A DNA stretch of 6,912 nucleotides from assembly GCA_026984555.1 (NCBI GenBank), contig JALSRY010000763.1, positions 1 through 6,912 of the forward strand, written 5' to 3'. Both the position numbers and the translations under genes were made by a program. The notes below the pieces were generated by a model, which worked only from the letters and a program-made list of their open reading frames with translations, searched no databases and was not told the DNA's origin. This DNA comes from Phycisphaerae bacterium. Lineage in GTDB: Bacteria > Planctomycetota > Phycisphaerae > UBA1845 > Fen-1342. Position 1 is the first letter of the stretch; each line of letters opens with the position of its first letter. Shown one piece after another: positions 1 through 5,455 of the stretch.

Positions 1-1
1 G

Positions 2-1375
2 GCCGACCGCGTGCACTGGGGCAAGGTGAACATCGGAATCGACGCGGCCAAAGCCAATGCGCTCCAGGACAAGCTGTTTCGGCATCTGCGCTACCAGGAC
101 CTGTTTATCCAGGACATGTATTGCGGCGCACACCCGGATTATCGCCTGCGCGTCCGCATCATCACCGAGCGCGCCTGGCACAGCCTCTTCGCGCGGCAAC
201 TCTTCGTGCGGCCCTCGCGCGACGAGACGACGGACTTCCGCCCCGATTTCACCGTCGTCTGCGGGCCGAATTGCCTCGCCGACCCGCGCCACGACGACAT
301 CAATTCCGAAACGTTCGTCGTGCTCAATTTCGCCAGGAAACTCGCGCTCATCGGCGGAACCCACTACGCCGGCGAGATCAAGAAATCCATCTTCACCGTT
401 ATGAACTTCCTCTTGCCCCAGGACGGCGTCCTGTCGATGCACTGCTCCGCCAACATCGGCCAGAAGGGCGATACCGCCGTCTTCTTCGGACTCTCCGGCA
501 CCGGCAAGACCACGCTCTCCGCGGACCCCAACCGGCGCCTCATCGGCGACGACGAACACGGCTGGTCCGAAGACGGCGTTTTCAATTTCGAGGGTGGCTG
601 TTACGCCAAGGTCATCAACCTTTCCAAGGAGTACGAGCCCCAGATCTACAACGCGCTGCGTTTCGGCTGCGTGCTCGAAAATGTGGTGCTCGATCCCGCG
701 ACCCGCACTCCGCGGTACGACGACAATTCGATCACCGAGAACACACGCGGCGCGTACCCGTTGGACCACATCGAAAACGCCGTCCAGCCTTCGATCGGCG
801 GGCATCCGCAGAACATCATCTTCCTCACCTGCGATGCCTTCGGCGTGCTGCCGCCGGTGGCCCGCCTCTCACCGGCCCAGGCGATGTACCATTTCCTTTC
901 GGGCTACACGGCGAAAGTCGCGGGAACCGAGGCCGGCGTCACCGAGCCGCAGGCGACATTCTCGACCTGCTTCGGCGCTCCGTTCATGATTCTCGACCCC
1001 ACCGTGTATGCCGACCTGCTGGGCCGAAAAGTCGCCAAGCACGGCGCGAAGGTCTGGCTCGTGAACACGGGCTGGAGCGGCGGGCCGTTCGGCGTCGGTG
1101 CCCGCATGAAGCTGCCCTACACCCGCGCGATGGTCACGGCGATTCTCGATGGCAAGCTCGACGATGTGGGCTACGAGCCTCACCCCGTCTTCGGCGTGGA
1201 AGTGCCGCAGTCGTGCCCCGACGTGCCGGCCGAGGTGCTCAACCCGCGGAACACCTGGAGCGACGGGGCGGCTTACGACGCCAAGACACGCGAGTTGGCC
1301 AACCTCTTCGTGGAAAACTTCAAACAGTTCGACACCGCCTCGGCGGAAGTTCGCGCGGCCGGCCCGAAGCTCTAG
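2..1375 (+). CDS. pckA: ATP-dependent phosphoenolpyruvate carboxykinase, 5'-truncated by window edge
   Basis: Converts oxaloacetate and ATP to phosphoenolpyruvate, CO2 and ADP in the cytoplasm, the first committed step of gluconeogenesis. The frame is open at the left edge; by comparison with the E. coli enzyme (540 residues) roughly 80-85 N-terminal residues lie upstream. The GTG at 11 is an internal valine, not the start. Visible signatures in order: GGTHYAGEIKK (substrate-binding segment), MHCSANIG (metal-ligand His), the P-loop GLSGTGKTT at 488-514, LIGDDEHGW (kinase-2 type metal-binding aspartates), FEGGCYAK, ENTRGAYP (substrate Arg) and the C-terminal RAAGPKL, which matches the family end, so the 3' end is intact. 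No substitution in a key residue is visible. These motifs identify the ATP-using family and not the GTP-using one. The next gene starts 321 bases downstream, so no tight operon is evident. Confidence 0.97.
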   Translation, partial: ADRVHWGKVNIGIDAAKANALQDKLFRHLRYQDLFIQDMYCGAHPDYRLRVRIITERAWHSLFARQLFVRPSRDETTDFRPDFTVVCGPNCLADPRHDDINSETFVVLNFARKLALIGGTHYAGEIKKSIFTVMNFLLPQDGVLSMHCSANIGQKGDTAVFFGLSGTGKTTLSADPNRRLIGDDEHGWSEDGVFNFEGGCYAKVINLSKEYEPQIYNALRFGCVLENVVLDPATRTPRYDDNSITENTRGAYPLDHIENAVQPSIGGHPQNIIFLTCDAFGVLPPVARLSPAQAMYHFLSGYTAKVAGTEAGVTEPQATFSTCFGAPFMILDPTVYADLLGRKVAKHGAKVWLVNTGWSGGPFGVGARMKLPYTRAMVTAILDGKLDDVGYEPHPVFGVEVPQSCPDVPAEVLNPRNTWSDGAAYDAKTRELANLFVENFKQFDTASAEVRAAGPKL

Positions 1376-1416
1376 CCGGCCGTCACGCGCCGGCGACGCC
1401 GTAGCAGTAGCGTACA

Positions 1417-1436
1417 CGGCTCCCCGTGCGGGGCCG
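1417..1436 (+). terminator. GC-rich hairpin downstream of pckA, possible terminator
   Basis: CGGC at 1417-1420 pairs with GCCG at 1433-1436 and CCC at 1422-1424 with GGG at 1430-1432, leaving a bulged T and a five-base loop. It sits about 40 bases after the pckA stop. No T-tract follows, so it is not a classic intrinsic terminator and may only stabilise the mRNA 3' end. Confidence 0.25.
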
Positions 1437-1685
1437 GACGGGGGGTTGCGCACGTGCACGATCGCCGGGTGCAGACCGGTCGGGACGCTCGGAGAGCGGA
1501 GCGGCCCATCGTGTTTTTTCTTCGGCCTGGCAGGTGGCGGCAAGTCACCGAATCCGCCTATCATCTGGGGGAGGAGTCGGCGTCGTACTCGTCCGGGCGA
1601 CCCGCGCACCGAGCGCGATCGGCCGACGCGCGACGCGCGGGCCACGCTCGTCAGGCTGTCATCTCGCCGCTGGCAGCGGCAAAAC

Positions 1686-1689
1686 GAGG
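1686..1689 (+). promoter_or_regulatory. Ribosome binding site that fixes the kinase start
   Basis: GAGG lies 7 bases upstream of the GTG at 1697. The protein begins AELYVLQGPDKGR, a usual first strand of an FHA domain, so this site selects 1697 over the in-frame GTG at 1454. Confidence 0.75.
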
Positions 1690-1696
1690 CAACGCC

Positions 1697-3367
1697 GTGG
1701 CGGAACTCTACGTGCTCCAGGGCCCCGACAAGGGCCGCACGTTCCAGATCACCGACGATGTCGCGCTGATCGGGCGCGGCAGCGACCAGGTACCGCTGAC
1801 CGACGCCTTGGTCAGCCGGCGCCACGCCGAGCTGCGCCGCGAGGACGGAACCTGGTCGATCCGCGACCTGAACAGCGCCAACGGCACCTTCGTCAACGGC
1901 GTTCGGATTCAGGACACCACCCGCCTCAAGAACGGCGACCGCATCCAACTCGGCGACACGCTGCTGACCTACCTTTCGAAGGAATCCATCGAACACCTCT
2001 CGGGCGAAAGTATCCCGCCGGACCTTGTGCGACTCGATACGACCGAGGCCGAGGCCGCCGAGCCGCCGGTGGTGGCGCGGGTACCGTCTTCCGAGGACAG
2101 CGTGGTCTTGCCGACGCCGGACACGACGTATGCCGTCAAGTCGTGGAAGGCCGTCCGCGAGCTGACCGACGTGATCGGTACGTTCCTGACGCCCGATCAA
2201 CTGCTCCACCGGGTGATGGACATCATTTTCGAAGAAGTGCCGGCGGAGCGTGGCGTGATCCTGATCCGCGACGAGGAGACCGGAGAGATGCTTCCCGAGG
2301 TGGTGCGGTTTCGCGATCGCAAGGCCCGGGCCGAGGCCACCCGCAACGCGATCATCGCCTCGCGCAGCATCGTCGAACACGTCGCCGCGACGCACGAGGG
2401 CGTGCTCTGCGCCGACGCTCCGCACGACGAGCGGTTTCGCAACGGGGATAGCGTGCGGGGGTTGGCGGAGCGTTCGATCATCTGCGCCCCCATCAAGGCC
2501 CGCGAGCACATGCTCGGCGTGATTCACCTCGACTGCCCCGCGAGCCAGTATGTCTACAACGAGTACGACTTGCGGCTGATTACGGCGCTCGGCTACCAGG
2601 CGGGCCTGGCGCTCGAAAACGCCCGGCTTGTCCAGGCCCATCTCGAACGCGAGCGCTTGGCGGCTACCGGCGAAGCCTTGGCCTACCTGTCGCACTCCAT
2701 CAAGAACATCCTTCAGGGAATGCGGGCCGGCGGCGATATCGTCAAACGCGGCCTCGACCGCCGCGATTTCGCCGTCACCACCCGCGGCTGGCGCATCCTC
2801 GACCGTAACCTCGACAAGGTCTACGGACTGATGCTCAACATGCTCGCGTTCAGCAAGCGGCGTGATCCGCAGCTCGAAACCATGTTCGCCAGCAAGGTCG
2901 TGGACGATGTGGTCGCGCTCGTGCGCGATCAGGCCGAAGAACTCAAGATCCGCATCGAAACCCAGCACGATCCCGCCGCCCCGCCCATCCCCCTCGATTA
3001 CGACGGACTGCACCAGGCCGTGCTCAACCTCGTCGGGAACGCACTCGAGGCCGTCGCCCGCGGCACCGGCGTGATCCGTATTACCACCGAGGGAGACTTC
3101 GAGCGGCGCCGGGTCCTCATCACCGTGACCGACAATGGCCCCGGCGTCCCTCCCGACGAAGTGCCGCGAATCTTCGAGCCGTTTCACTCGACCAAGGGGC
3201 ACGGCGGGACCGGCTTGGGGCTCGCCGTGGCTCGAAAAAACATCAACGAGCTCGGCGGCAGCATCGAGTACCACCCCGCGCCCGGCGGCGGCGCCCAGTT
3301 CATCATCCGCCTGCCGACGACCGAGGCTCGCCGGGCCGCTCCCGGCGACACCCGCGGCCCTCGTTGA
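1697..3367 (+). CDS. FHA-GAF-histidine kinase, soluble sensor kinase
   Basis: A 556-residue predicted cytoplasmic signalling kinase without membrane segments. Residues 1-93 form an FHA domain with the phosphothreonine-binding signature GR (26-27), SRRH (40-43) and NSANGTFVNG (59-68). A linker rich in Glu and Pro follows, then a GAF-type sensor at about 150-310 (ending LIxALGYQAGLALENARL). The dimerisation and phosphoacceptor helix is LSHSIKNILQG with His333. The GHKL ATPase domain has an N box (LNLVGNALEA, Asn444 and Asn448), G1 (DNGPGVP, about 479), an F box (IFEPFHSTK, about 492) and G2 (GTGLGLAV, about 504). The residue after the phosphoacceptor His is Ser, where the common HisKA box has Glu or Asp. 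No receiver domain or regulator gene adjoins it, so it is an orphan here. By inference the FHA domain would tether it to a Ser/Thr-kinase substrate and GAF would sense a ligand or redox state. The stop is 36 bases from the stop of the convergent peptidase gene. Confidence 0.93.
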   Translation: MAELYVLQGPDKGRTFQITDDVALIGRGSDQVPLTDALVSRRHAELRREDGTWSIRDLNSANGTFVNGVRIQDTTRLKNGDRIQLGDTLLTYLSKESIEHLSGESIPPDLVRLDTTEAEAAEPPVVARVPSSEDSVVLPTPDTTYAVKSWKAVRELTDVIGTFLTPDQLLHRVMDIIFEEVPAERGVILIRDEETGEMLPEVVRFRDRKARAEATRNAIIASRSIVEHVAATHEGVLCADAPHDERFRNGDSVRGLAERSIICAPIKAREHMLGVIHLDCPASQYVYNEYDLRLITALGYQAGLALENARLVQAHLERERLAATGEALAYLSHSIKNILQGMRAGGDIVKRGLDRRDFAVTTRGWRILDRNLDKVYGLMLNMLAFSKRRDPQLETMFASKVVDDVVALVRDQAEELKIRIETQHDPAAPPIPLDYDGLHQAVLNLVGNALEAVARGTGVIRITTEGDFERRRVLITVTDNGPGVPPDEVPRIFEPFHSTKGHGGTGLGLAVARKNINELGGSIEYHPAPGGGAQFIIRLPTTEARRAAPGDTRGPR

Positions 3368-3403
3368 GTCGGCGGTCGCGGCCGGCCGGCTTCAGGGAGA
3401 CGA

Positions 3404-4330
3404 TTATCGGCCGCCCTCGGGGCCGATCGCCGATGCGGGTCGACCGTGGCCGGGCCTGATGTCGGCGACCGGGCGGGCCGAGGTGTCCGTCGGGGGCCGC
3501 GACGCCACGAACGCCAACAACGCCGCTTCGTTTTGTCGCCAGCACCGGGCCGGTGCGAGTCTGCGCGGCAGTTCCAGGGTGATCGTGGGGATGGCGTCGT
3601 CGTGGCCGGTCCAGCTCCCGATGCAGCCCGGCGTGGGATAACCGATTTGCGGGGCGACCACATAACCGTTCGCCGCGCTCATCAGCACCGCCCACGGCTC
3701 ACCCGGACCGTCGTAGTTGTTGCACTGTCGGCCGCCGTCGATCGAGTGAATATCGACGATGCGGCTCGGGGCGATCAGCACGACCGCCCGGACGACGGCT
3801 GCCGTCTCCGGTTCGCTGCACGGTGCGACGCCGTGGCTCAGTCCCGTCGTCGCCGGGCGCCAGTCGGACGACGGATAGTTGCGGTTGAGGTCTACCCCGC
3901 GGGCATTGCCGCGCGTGCCATGCCGCAGACCGTCGGGGTTGACCGCGGGGATGACGGCGATCGTCCGACCGGCCACAAGCTCGGGGCGGCTTCGTAGCGT
4001 GCGAATCAACCGCCAGGCGACGGCCGGGCCGCTGGGCTCGTTGCCATGCGTTCCCGCGAGAATCAAGGCGCGATCGGGGCCATCGCCGAACACGTACATC
4101 CTGATTGCGCGTCCTTCGACCGAGCGTCCCAGCGTAACCACATCCCGCGGGATCGTACGCGGCACGCTCGCCGTCGCGGAGCCGGCGGTCGCGGCGTGGG
4201 CCGGGCTTGCGCTCGGTGCGAACGTGATCGGACGTGGCCCGGAAACGCCGGCCCGGGCGGAACACCCGAGTAACAACGCGATCCACGTGGCAGCGACGGT
4301 GCGCCAGCACTTTCGAACGATGCTAACCAC
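3404..4330 (-). CDS. MpaA-like M14 zinc peptidase, predicted lipoprotein
   Basis: A 308-residue M14-family metallopeptidase resembling murein peptide amidase MpaA, which cleaves the gamma-D-Glu-Dap bond of peptidoglycan peptides. With the GTG start at 4330, the N-terminus is basic (VRKCWR), then hydrophobic (TVAATWIALLLGC), ending in a lipobox LLGC with Cys23 as the lipidated residue. The catalytic domain holds LILAGTHGNE (zinc ligands His95 and Glu98), VNPDG, GVDLNRNYP (Arg150), SEPET, DIHS (zinc ligand His195), IGYPTPGCIGSW and ITLELP (catalytic Glu253). All expected catalytic residues are present. About 55 residues follow the catalytic Glu; the end is Pro/Gly/Arg-rich and probably unstructured. 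The frame stays open to 4552, but the added part is arginine-rich and would bury the signal peptide; GAGG lies 11 bases upstream of the chosen GTG, slightly far. E. coli MpaA is cytoplasmic, so a lipoprotein form implies work outside the cytoplasmic membrane. Exact substrate is inferred. Confidence 0.88.
   Translation of the reverse strand: MVSIVRKCWRTVAATWIALLLGCSARAGVSGPRPITFAPSASPAHAATAGSATASVPRTIPRDVVTLGRSVEGRAIRMYVFGDGPDRALILAGTHGNEPSGPAVAWRLIRTLRSRPELVAGRTIAVIPAVNPDGLRHGTRGNARGVDLNRNYPSSDWRPATTGLSHGVAPCSEPETAAVVRAVVLIAPSRIVDIHSIDGGRQCNNYDGPGEPWAVLMSAANGYVVAPQIGYPTPGCIGSWTGHDDAIPTITLELPRRLAPARCWRQNEAALLAFVASRPPTDTSARPVADIRPGHGRPASAIGPEGGR
3406..3427. terminator. Hairpin at the convergent 3' ends of kinase and peptidase genes
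   Basis: ATCGGCC (3406-3412) and GGCCGAT (3421-3427) are perfect 7-base arms around an 8-base loop. The hairpin covers the last codons of the minus-strand peptidase and touches its stop. A 10-base palindrome GCCGGCCGGC at 3381-3390 lies between the two stops. Neither strand carries a T-tract, so a role as a bidirectional terminator is only a possibility. Confidence 0.3.
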
Positions 4331-4499
4331 CCGCAGAGTCGCCTCGCCACGCCCCCCCTGCCACCCGCCGCGCACTCGCCGTGCGACGGCGATGGCCCGT
4401 GATCGGGGTGGTGAAGGACAACGCAAACGGACGCGCGGGGATCGGTGCATGGCTTCTACCCTCCGGGGGATCCGACGGGCCTCGCTGCCCCGTCGAACG

Positions 4500-4505
4500 A
4501 TTATT
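4500..4505 (-). promoter_or_regulatory. Possible -10 box for the peptidase gene
   Basis: On the minus strand AATAAT matches five of six positions of TATAAT and stands out in very GC-rich DNA. The hexamer 17 bases upstream (CGGAAA) is a poor -35. It would give a leader of about 160 bases before the GTG at 4330. Confidence 0.22.
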
Positions 4506-4617
4506 CCCCGCGGGCGGGTGGATTTCCGGCCGGGCTTCCGGCCCGCGCGCACATCCGATAAGCGATCTGGTCCCCCGACGGGAGGTCGTGTCCCCCGCGC
4601 GTATCGCGCCCTCAGCG

Positions 4618-4652
4618 GTGCTTGCTGCGGCTACACGCCGCTCGATAAGCAC
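4618..4652. repeat. Nested inverted repeat (two-stem hairpin)
   Basis: GTGCTT (4618-4623) pairs with AAGCAC (4647-4652). Inside it GCGGC (4627-4631) pairs with GCCGC (4637-4641) around the loop TACAC, with an internal loop of 3 and 5 bases between the stems. All pairs are Watson-Crick, so strand cannot be inferred. Confidence 0.4.
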
Positions 4653-4729
4653 AGGCAAGAAGCAGGCGGCGGCGTCCAAGCACGCGACCGGGCGGGGACG
4701 CCCGAAAGCGAAGGACGGGGAGAGCGCCG

Positions 4730-4748
4730 AATGCCCCATGCGGGCATT
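4730..4748. terminator. Hairpin 20 bases past the tRNA 3' end
   Basis: AATGCCC (4730-4736) and GGGCATT (4742-4748) are perfect arms around a five-base loop. The position suits a 3' end signal for the minus-strand tRNA precursor. However, no T-run follows on the minus strand, and the two extra outer pairs, which include a G-U at 4729/4749, form only in plus-strand RNA. Confidence 0.3.
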
Positions 4749-4768
4749 TGGGGGGCTCGGGCGATGAT

Positions 4769-4842
4769 TGGGCGGTACCCGACTCGAACGGGTGACTTCT
4801 TCCTTGTAAGGGAAGCGCTCTAGCCAACTGAGCTAACCGCCC
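4769..4842 (-). tRNA. tRNA-Val (anticodon UAC)
   Basis: A complete 74-base cloverleaf can be folded by eye. The acceptor stem GGGCGGT pairs perfectly with ACCGCCC; then TA, the D arm GCTC-AGTTGGCTA-GAGC, G26, the anticodon arm CTTCC-CTTACAA-GGAAG, a five-base variable loop AAGTC, the T arm ACCCG-TTCGAGT-CGGGT, and discriminator A. The anticodon TAC reads GUA (and by wobble other GUN) valine codons. The anticodon arm closely resembles that of E. coli tRNA-Val(UAC). The 3' CCA is not encoded (ATC follows), so it must be added by nucleotidyltransferase. It stands alone in this window, on the same strand as the peptidase gene but more than 400 bases from it. Confidence 0.96.
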
Positions 4843-4847
4843 CGCGC

Positions 4848-4865
4848 GCCCGCGTCGCCGCGGGC
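4848..4865 (-). other. GNRA-capped hairpin in the tRNA-Val leader
   Basis: In minus-strand RNA, GCCCGCG pairs with CGCGGGC through 7 bp and is closed by a GCGA tetraloop, a GNRA loop. It ends 5 bases before the mature tRNA 5' end. It may influence RNase P processing or simply insulate the tRNA fold. It could also be a by-product of GC-rich sequence. Confidence 0.45.
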
Positions 4866-4878
4866 CTGCTGCTATTCT

Positions 4879-4906
4879 TTTATCGCATATATCCGGTACT
4901 TGTCGA
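4879..4906 (-). promoter_or_regulatory. Likely promoter of tRNA-Val
   Basis: On the minus strand TCGACA (4906-4901) resembles the -35 consensus TTGACA at five of six positions. After 16 bases comes GATAAA (4884-4879) within an A/T-rich patch that contrasts with its GC-rich surroundings. Transcription would start near 4872, about 30 bases before the tRNA. Confidence 0.45.
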
Positions 4907-4950
4907 GACCCAATCGCGCGAGAAGCTGCGTTCGGATGTTTCCCGCACGC

Positions 4951-5008
4951 CTCGACCTCGATGCGGTCGAGACCGACGGTGCCGATGTCGGCCGCGGAGG
5001 TGCCGCGG
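4951..5008. repeat. Three adjacent short inverted repeats
   Basis: CTCGACC/GGTCGAG (4951-4957 with 4965-4971, 7-base loop), CCGAC/GTCGG (4973-4977 with 4987-4991, 9-base loop) and CCGCGG/CCGCGG (4992-4997 with 5003-5008, 5-base loop) follow one another with almost no gaps. They lie 45 bases upstream of the tRNA-Val -35 box. GC-rich DNA gives such pairs often, so the cluster may be chance. Confidence 0.35.
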
Positions 5009-5120
5009 CGGGCGGGGGGGCATCCGCGGGAAGAGCGCCGGAGGGTGTTTTTTCGCGTTACGGACTCGGAGGCGCGGGAGAACGAGCGTCACGCCCCTTG
5101 TTTGGGGACGTTCGAGGTTC

Positions 5121-5151
5121 TTGTGGACCTTTGTCGCGGGGCGCCTAGGAT
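5121..5151 (+). promoter_or_regulatory. Candidate plus-strand promoter upstream of the hairpin and small frame
   Basis: TAGGAT (5146-5151) matches four of six -10 positions. Possible -35 boxes are TGGACC (5124-5129, 16-base spacer) or TTGTGG (5121-5126, 19-base spacer). A transcript from about 5158 would include the 5220-5251 hairpin and the 5273 frame. Confidence 0.28.
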
Positions 5152-5219
5152 CGAGTGAACGTCGGACGAAACCGAACCACCGAGTTTCCGATGCTTCAAA
5201 CCCTTTTTCACCGACCCGC

Positions 5220-5251
5220 GCGGGCCGGCCTCCTCGGAGAGGTCGGCCCGC
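5220..5251 (+). other. Strong 13-bp stem-loop, probably in a plus-strand RNA
   Basis: GCGGGCCGGCCTC (5220-5232) pairs with GAGGTCGGCCCGC (5239-5251) around the six-base loop CTCGGA. The only non-Watson-Crick position is G5228 with T5243, a G-U pair in plus-strand RNA but a C-A mismatch in minus-strand RNA, which favours the plus strand. No T-tract follows, so it is not an intrinsic terminator. It ends 9 bases before the GGGGGT that could be the ribosome binding site of the 5273 frame, so it could be a leader structure controlling translation. Confidence 0.55.
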
Positions 5252-5272
5252 AACCCGTTTGGGGGTACGGGC

Positions 5273-5455
5273 TTGAGGTCGCTTCTCCGCAGTCAGAGCG
5301 TGATTGCCGGCTGTATCGCGGCGAGTGGCTTCGCGGTGGCCGGCTGGTGGGAGGGTAGCGGACGCGTCAAAAAAAAGAAGCGAGCTCGCAGAGCCCGCTT
5401 CATATTCCCCTCGGCCCAAACACCCAGGTGCCTTCCCAAGCACCCCAACGATTAA
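5273..5455 (+). CDS. Possible 60-residue single-pass membrane peptide (uncertain)
   Basis: No family is recognised. The frame begins at a TTG with GGGGGT (5261-5266) six bases upstream, which can pair with the anti-SD through one G-U. The product starts RSLLRSQS, has one hydrophobic stretch (VIAGCIAASGFAVAGWW, residues about 10-26), then a very basic segment (VKKKKRARRARF) and a polar tail. That order, a short membrane helix then a basic patch, is common in small membrane peptides. Against it: the start is a rare codon, and the basic patch is just the complement of the minus-strand terminator (its T-run gives the lysines), so it could be fortuitous. The 3' half lies opposite the candidate small RNA. 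Probability of being real is modest. Confidence 0.22.
   Translation: MRSLLRSQSVIAGCIAASGFAVAGWWEGSGRVKKKKRARRARFIFPSAQTPRCLPKHPND
5369..5401 (-). terminator. Intrinsic terminator of the candidate small RNA
   Basis: In minus-strand RNA, GAAGCGGGCTC pairs with GAGCTCGCTTC through 11 continuous base pairs (one G-U) around a TGC loop at 5401-5377, directly followed by eight T residues (5376-5369). On the plus strand the G-U becomes an A-C mismatch and no T-run follows, so the direction is clear. No protein gene on the minus strand ends here, so it must end a short transcript or block read-through. Confidence 0.85.
5369..5449 (-). ncRNA. Candidate small RNA, about 81 nt
   Basis: The start near 5449 is set by the promoter at 5484-5456 and the end by the intrinsic terminator at 5401-5369. 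The 5' part folds into GGTGCTT-GGGA-AGGCACC (5444-5427), a 7-bp stem with a GNRA tetraloop and one G-U pair that exists only in minus-strand RNA. A G-rich single-stranded linker (5426-5402) follows, with three runs of three or more G, then the terminator stem. GGA triplets occur in the tetraloop and the linker. An in-frame ATG at 5403 would give a 35-residue peptide read straight through the terminator, which is unlikely, so a non-coding role is preferred. I cannot match it to a known RNA family. It is antisense to the 3' half of the possible frame at 5273-5455. Confidence 0.6.

Larger units (their letters stand above)
1376..1696. other. Intergenic gap between pckA and the kinase gene
   Basis: This 321-base stretch has open frames, but they give arginine-rich, low-complexity translations typical of non-coding GC-rich DNA. 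The kinase frame extends upstream to a GTG at 1454, but the extra 81 residues resemble no domain. Two GCCGGC copies (1375-1380 and 1389-1394) can pair just after the pckA stop. A better hairpin lies at 1417-1436. A six-T run at 1513-1518 is not directly preceded by a strong stem. A TATCAT hexamer at 1559-1564 could be a -10 box for the kinase gene but has no good -35 partner. Confidence 0.6.
4331..4768. other. Non-coding region between peptidase and tRNA genes
   Basis: A 438-base stretch without a convincing gene. It contains a perfect 6-bp hairpin GGCCGG/CCGGCC with a four-base loop (4528-4543), a bulged two-stem hairpin (4618-4652) and a 7-bp hairpin (4730-4748). A plus-strand frame ending at 4767 encodes, at about 4690, a short basic TGRGRPKAKDG stretch like an AT-hook, but it lacks a credible start or ribosome binding site. 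Confidence 0.5.

Noticed and set aside
1528..1544. A sigma-54-like TGGCAG...GGCAAG motif upstream of the kinase.
   Set aside because: The distance between the GG and GC elements is one base short of what sigma-54 promoters need.
1454..1696. N-terminal extension of the kinase by 81 residues from a GTG at 1454.
   Set aside because: The added sequence is arginine-rich without a domain, while the GTG at 1697 has GAGG seven bases upstream and begins exactly at the FHA domain.
869..3274. An 801-codon open frame on the minus strand covering the 3' part of pckA and most of the kinase gene.
   Set aside because: It is antisense to two well-supported genes, shows no domain, and such long antisense frames are common where G/C-rich third positions remove stop codons.
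4331..4552. N-terminal extension of the M14 peptidase to 4552.
   Set aside because: It would place 74 arginine- and proline-rich residues before a clear lipoprotein signal peptide; the GTG at 4330 restores a normal signal.
5025..5052. A six-T run after a possible CATCC/GGGTG stem on the plus strand, considered as a terminator.
   Set aside because: The stem is only five pairs with a large loop, and no plus-strand gene ends upstream of it.
5191..5358. A 55-codon frame from the ATG at 5191.
   Set aside because: Only a weak GAG upstream, no recognisable feature, and its codons run through the strong 5220-5251 hairpin.
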